Below, in pieces: positions 61,113 through 64,000 of a stretch of DNA of 64,000 bases. The DNA comes from Anoplolepis gracilipes. Lineage: Eukaryota > Arthropoda > Insecta > Hymenoptera > Formicidae. Position numbers and translations under genes: made by a program. The number at the start of each line of letters is the position of its first letter. Within the stretch, counting starts at the first letter, position 1. The notes below the pieces were generated by a model, which saw only the letters and a list, made by a program, of their open reading frames with translations, had not been told where the DNA came from and ran no database searches. The stretch spans positions 1,753,501 to 1,817,500 of the forward strand of contig NC_132979.1 of assembly GCF_047496725.1 (NCBI RefSeq), given 5' to 3'.

Positions 61113-63385
61113 ATGGATTTCTTTGAAATTCTGTGCGGTATTGTTGTCTTATTTCTCGCTGCTTATTATTATCTTACATCGACTTACGATTTTTGGAAAT
61201 CGCGTGGCATTCGTGGACCACAGCCGATACCAGGTTTTGGTACTTTTAAAGATGTTATGCTTAGTAAAGAATTCGAAGGTAGTTACTTGATGGAAGTATA
61301 CAACAAGTATAAAGGTGAATCCATGATTGGAATATTCGTCAGGAGAACGCCTATTCTTATTGTAAAAGATCCAGATATCATCAAGGATATTCTTATCAAA
61401 GATTTTTCCAAGTTTGCCTCTAGAGGATTAACCACCAACAGTGAAAGAGTATGTGCAAATATTTTTAATTGTATTACAATATTGAAATTGTATAAATGTG
61501 TTTTGATAATTTTCTCACAATACTACATTTTTTTAATAATTAAAATGATTAAGAAAGCATTATAAAATTATTAAAATTATTAAAAAGCATAATATCAATA
61601 GTTTTAAAAAGTTTCGAATTTCTTCATTCTAGATATTGTAATCTAAGTAAAATGTGTTTTTAAATTAAAAATTTACTTGATTATAATTATGTTTTTCACT
61701 ATATTGCAGGCTGCTCCATTATCGCAACATCTTTTTGCTTTAGAACCTAAAAGATGGCGACCATTAAGGACAATACTGTCGCCTGTTTTTACATCCGGTA
61801 AACTAAAAGGCATGTTTTCTTTAATATCAGAATGCGCGGATAATTTTGTAGAATGCACGGAAAAACTTGTGAGCAAAAACGAGCCTATAGAATGTCGCGA
61901 ATTGATGGCAAAATATACGACCGATGTGATCGGTTCTTATGTCTTTGGTATCGAGATGAACGCTTTGTCGGATGAAGACAGCGAATTTCGCAGAATAGGA
62001 AGATCATACTTCGCACCAACCTGGAAAAATATTCTACGGACGGGACTAAGACAAACCCTGCCATGGCTGTACGAGATACTCAGTTACTTCCTACCAAAAT
62101 CGGAAGTCATAACATTTTTAACACGCGTTGTCGTAGAAACTATGAAATATAGAGAAGAAAATAATATCAATAGAAACGATTTCATTGATATACTGTGCAA
62201 TTTAAAACAAAATCCAGATAAAGTGGGCGATATTAGTAAGTAACGATTGTTTGCTCTCAATAGTTTGCCCTGAATATTTTCTATAATGTAAGAATTTTTT
62301 AAACGGAAAATGAATTTTGTAAGTTTATGCAAAATATTATATGAAATATTAAATTACTAATATATTAATTGTTAAATAAGTATACTATTCACAACTTTAA
62401 TATTCAACGAGAAAAAGAATTATTTGTTAAGAAAAATATTATATTTCAGAATTGACCGACAGCTTGATAGCTTCTCAAGCATTCGTATTTTTCGCTGCCG
62501 GATTTGAAACTTCATCGATGACCATGAGTCATGCGCTTTATGAATTGGCATTAAATCAACAAATACAAGACAAATTACGAAAAGAAATTGATGAAGAGTA
62601 CACTAAACATGGCAGCAATTTAACATATGAGAACGTAAAAAATATGAATTACTTGGACAAAGTTTTCAAAGGTACGTCATTCCAAAAAAAAATTTAATAA
62701 AATAAAGACGTTCTGTTAATTTTCAGCGTCATTATAATAATATCAATAGTTTTATTACTATAATTAATTTACATATATGTGCATATTTAAAACTTATATT
62801 TTGTAAATAATTCTTCAAATAATTTTTTTTTATTATTCTTTAAATATATACAGAGACTTTACGGAAATATCCACCAGGATCAGCTCTTCGGAGACAATCA
62901 ATGACAAGTTATACTTTCGATGGTACCAAACTTAATATACCAGAAGGCCAAAAGGTATGGATTCCGATGTTTGCAATTCATCGAGATCCGGATATTTATC
63001 CAAACCCAGATGTTTTTGATCCAGAAAGATTTAGTGACGAGGCAGTAAAAACTAGACACGCGATGCATTTTCTACCTTTTGGTGATGGACCTAGGAATTG
63101 CATCGGTAAAGTGAAATATGCGTAGATTTTAAATATTTCCTTCAAGTTCTGTTTGTACACAAATTTGTTTTAATCGAAAAACTTTTTTTGTAATAATTAT
63201 TTGTTTTATTTTCAGGTGCCCGCTTCGCTGTTTACCAGACAAAGATTGGTCTTATGAAGATATTACGAAACTATAAAGTTGAAACTTGCGAAAAAACGAC
63301 AATACCTTACGTAATTAATCCTAAAGCGCGCTTATTAACACCAAAAGATGGAATACATTTAAGAATAATTAAAATTAAACTTTGA
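61113..63385 (+). CDS. Cytochrome P450, CYP6 family (unit F)
   Basis: Exons 61113-61448, 61710-62235, 62450-62671, 62854-63105 and 63216-63385 encode 501 residues. It has an M-D-F-F-E-I-L-C-G anchor, G-P-Q-P-I-P-G-F-G, W-R-P-L-R, A-A-G-F-E-T-S, E-T-L-R-K-Y-P-P, F-D-P-E-R-F and F-G-D-G-P-R-N-C-I-G. Exon 1 is one codon longer than in its relatives and ends with a diverged S-R-G-L-T-T-N-S-E-R. Just after W-R-P-L-R, Thr-Arg of the others is Thr-Ile. The protein should be an active ER monooxygenase. Its leader is almost identical to that of E (ACTTTTTTGACGAAATACTA, acceptor TTTCTTTTTTAG, CACTCGAGATAAGTGATTGT). Confidence 0.93.
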
Positions 63386-64000
63386 CACTTTTCTCAAGAA
63401 AGTAAAAAAGTTATATATAATATCTATAATATGTATGAATTAGAATAATAATAGGCATTACTGTACCGATCGCATTAATACTTATTTTATTAAATATTGT
63501 TGTAATATTTCATGACAATATGAATTAATTACTTTTTAATTTACATATTGTTACATGCAAGACTTTTATATAACGTAAACACCTTATATTATCTGTATGT
63601 GTCTGATATATATAATCTATTATATATATGTTAAGTTTTAATTTTAAAAACACATGTTACAAATTAAAAATAAAATATGTAAAGTATATACATATATAAT
63701 ATATTGGCAAATCATGATGTCAATAATTTTTAAATAAAAAATATATTTTTTGTTACAATAAAAATATGAATATATATTTTGTATAAATATTTGTTAGACT
63801 TTCTGGAGATGACGACCGTACGGGAGAGAAGAGATGGCCAACGAAAAAATTCTAGGGTATTATACATCACATGACGATATCTTTTTATGTTTTTATTATC
63901 AGAACTCCAATAAAGTTATTTTGTTAATTATCAAGAGATGAAATTAAAGCTTATGTTTAAATCAATTTTGAGGTTTTAATCATAAAGATTTTCAGTTGAT
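63386..64000. other. 3' flank of P450 F, near-copy of the 3' flank of E
   Basis: Aligns base for base with 56147-56762 with only a few changes. The similarity continues to the end of the window, so the right border of the duplicated block lies outside it. Confidence 0.8.

Noticed and set aside
36582..63385. Regularly spaced similar blocks considered as a CRISPR or satellite array
   Set aside because: The repeated unit is a whole five-exon P450 gene plus flanks; there are no short direct repeats with spacers.

Overview
The window is AT-rich, intron-dense animal DNA with all the hallmarks of a hymenopteran insect, most likely an ant. Introns are short with GT..AG borders. Housekeeping genes read as insect orthologues, and the right half is a tandem array of CYP6-type cytochrome P450 genes resembling the CYP6AS expansions of bees and ants. 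Species assignment is inference. Gene models below were joined by hand from splice borders and reading phase. Every multi-exon model reported as intact sums to a whole number of codons.

Left part (1-34 kb), unrelated single-copy genes: a PIF/Harbinger-derived pair (Myb/SANT-like protein, 1246-2169, and HARBI1-like nuclease, 2369-3955) whose nuclease reads through but has lost all three acidic catalytic residues; ribosomal protein L7 (4816-6874); a 20-exon TFIIIC subunit resembling GTF3C2 (8551-14455); a small membrane-anchored SRPBCC/START-like protein (16402-17867); the cap-binding repressor 4EHP/eIF4E2 (18663-20111); MOSPD1-like MSP protein on the minus strand (21325-22490); a THAP-domain exon remnant lacking its ATG (23422-23501); an SR-cyclophilin of the PPIG/Moca-cyp type (25159-28263); and ALIX, minus strand (29334-33604).

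Right part (36.5-64 kb), six P450 units on the plus strand with the same five-exon layout: a 5'-truncated pseudogene (A, 36582-38009), gene B (39079-41264), the near-identical pair C (45260-47464) and D (49224-51436), and the pair E (53904-56146) and F (61113-63385), which share almost identical 3' halves but clearly different 5' halves. Upstream of C-F lies a conserved promoter-like block, and a family of ~0.6-0.85 kb repeats with long inverted ends sits in front of B, C, E and F. The array also holds a ~1.1 kb non-autonomous hAT element with a perfect 8-bp target duplication and several MITEs, one of them splitting the promoter block of gene C.

The most interesting points are the catalytically dead but open Harbinger nuclease next to its Myb partner (a candidate domestication), the clustering of amino-acid replacements between P450s C and D in the substrate-recognition region, the patchwork identity of E and F (gene conversion or unequal exchange), the loss of the oxygen-activating threonine in P450 B, and small CCAAT-bearing MITEs at gene borders. 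No prokaryote-type system, CRISPR array, rRNA or tRNA was seen.
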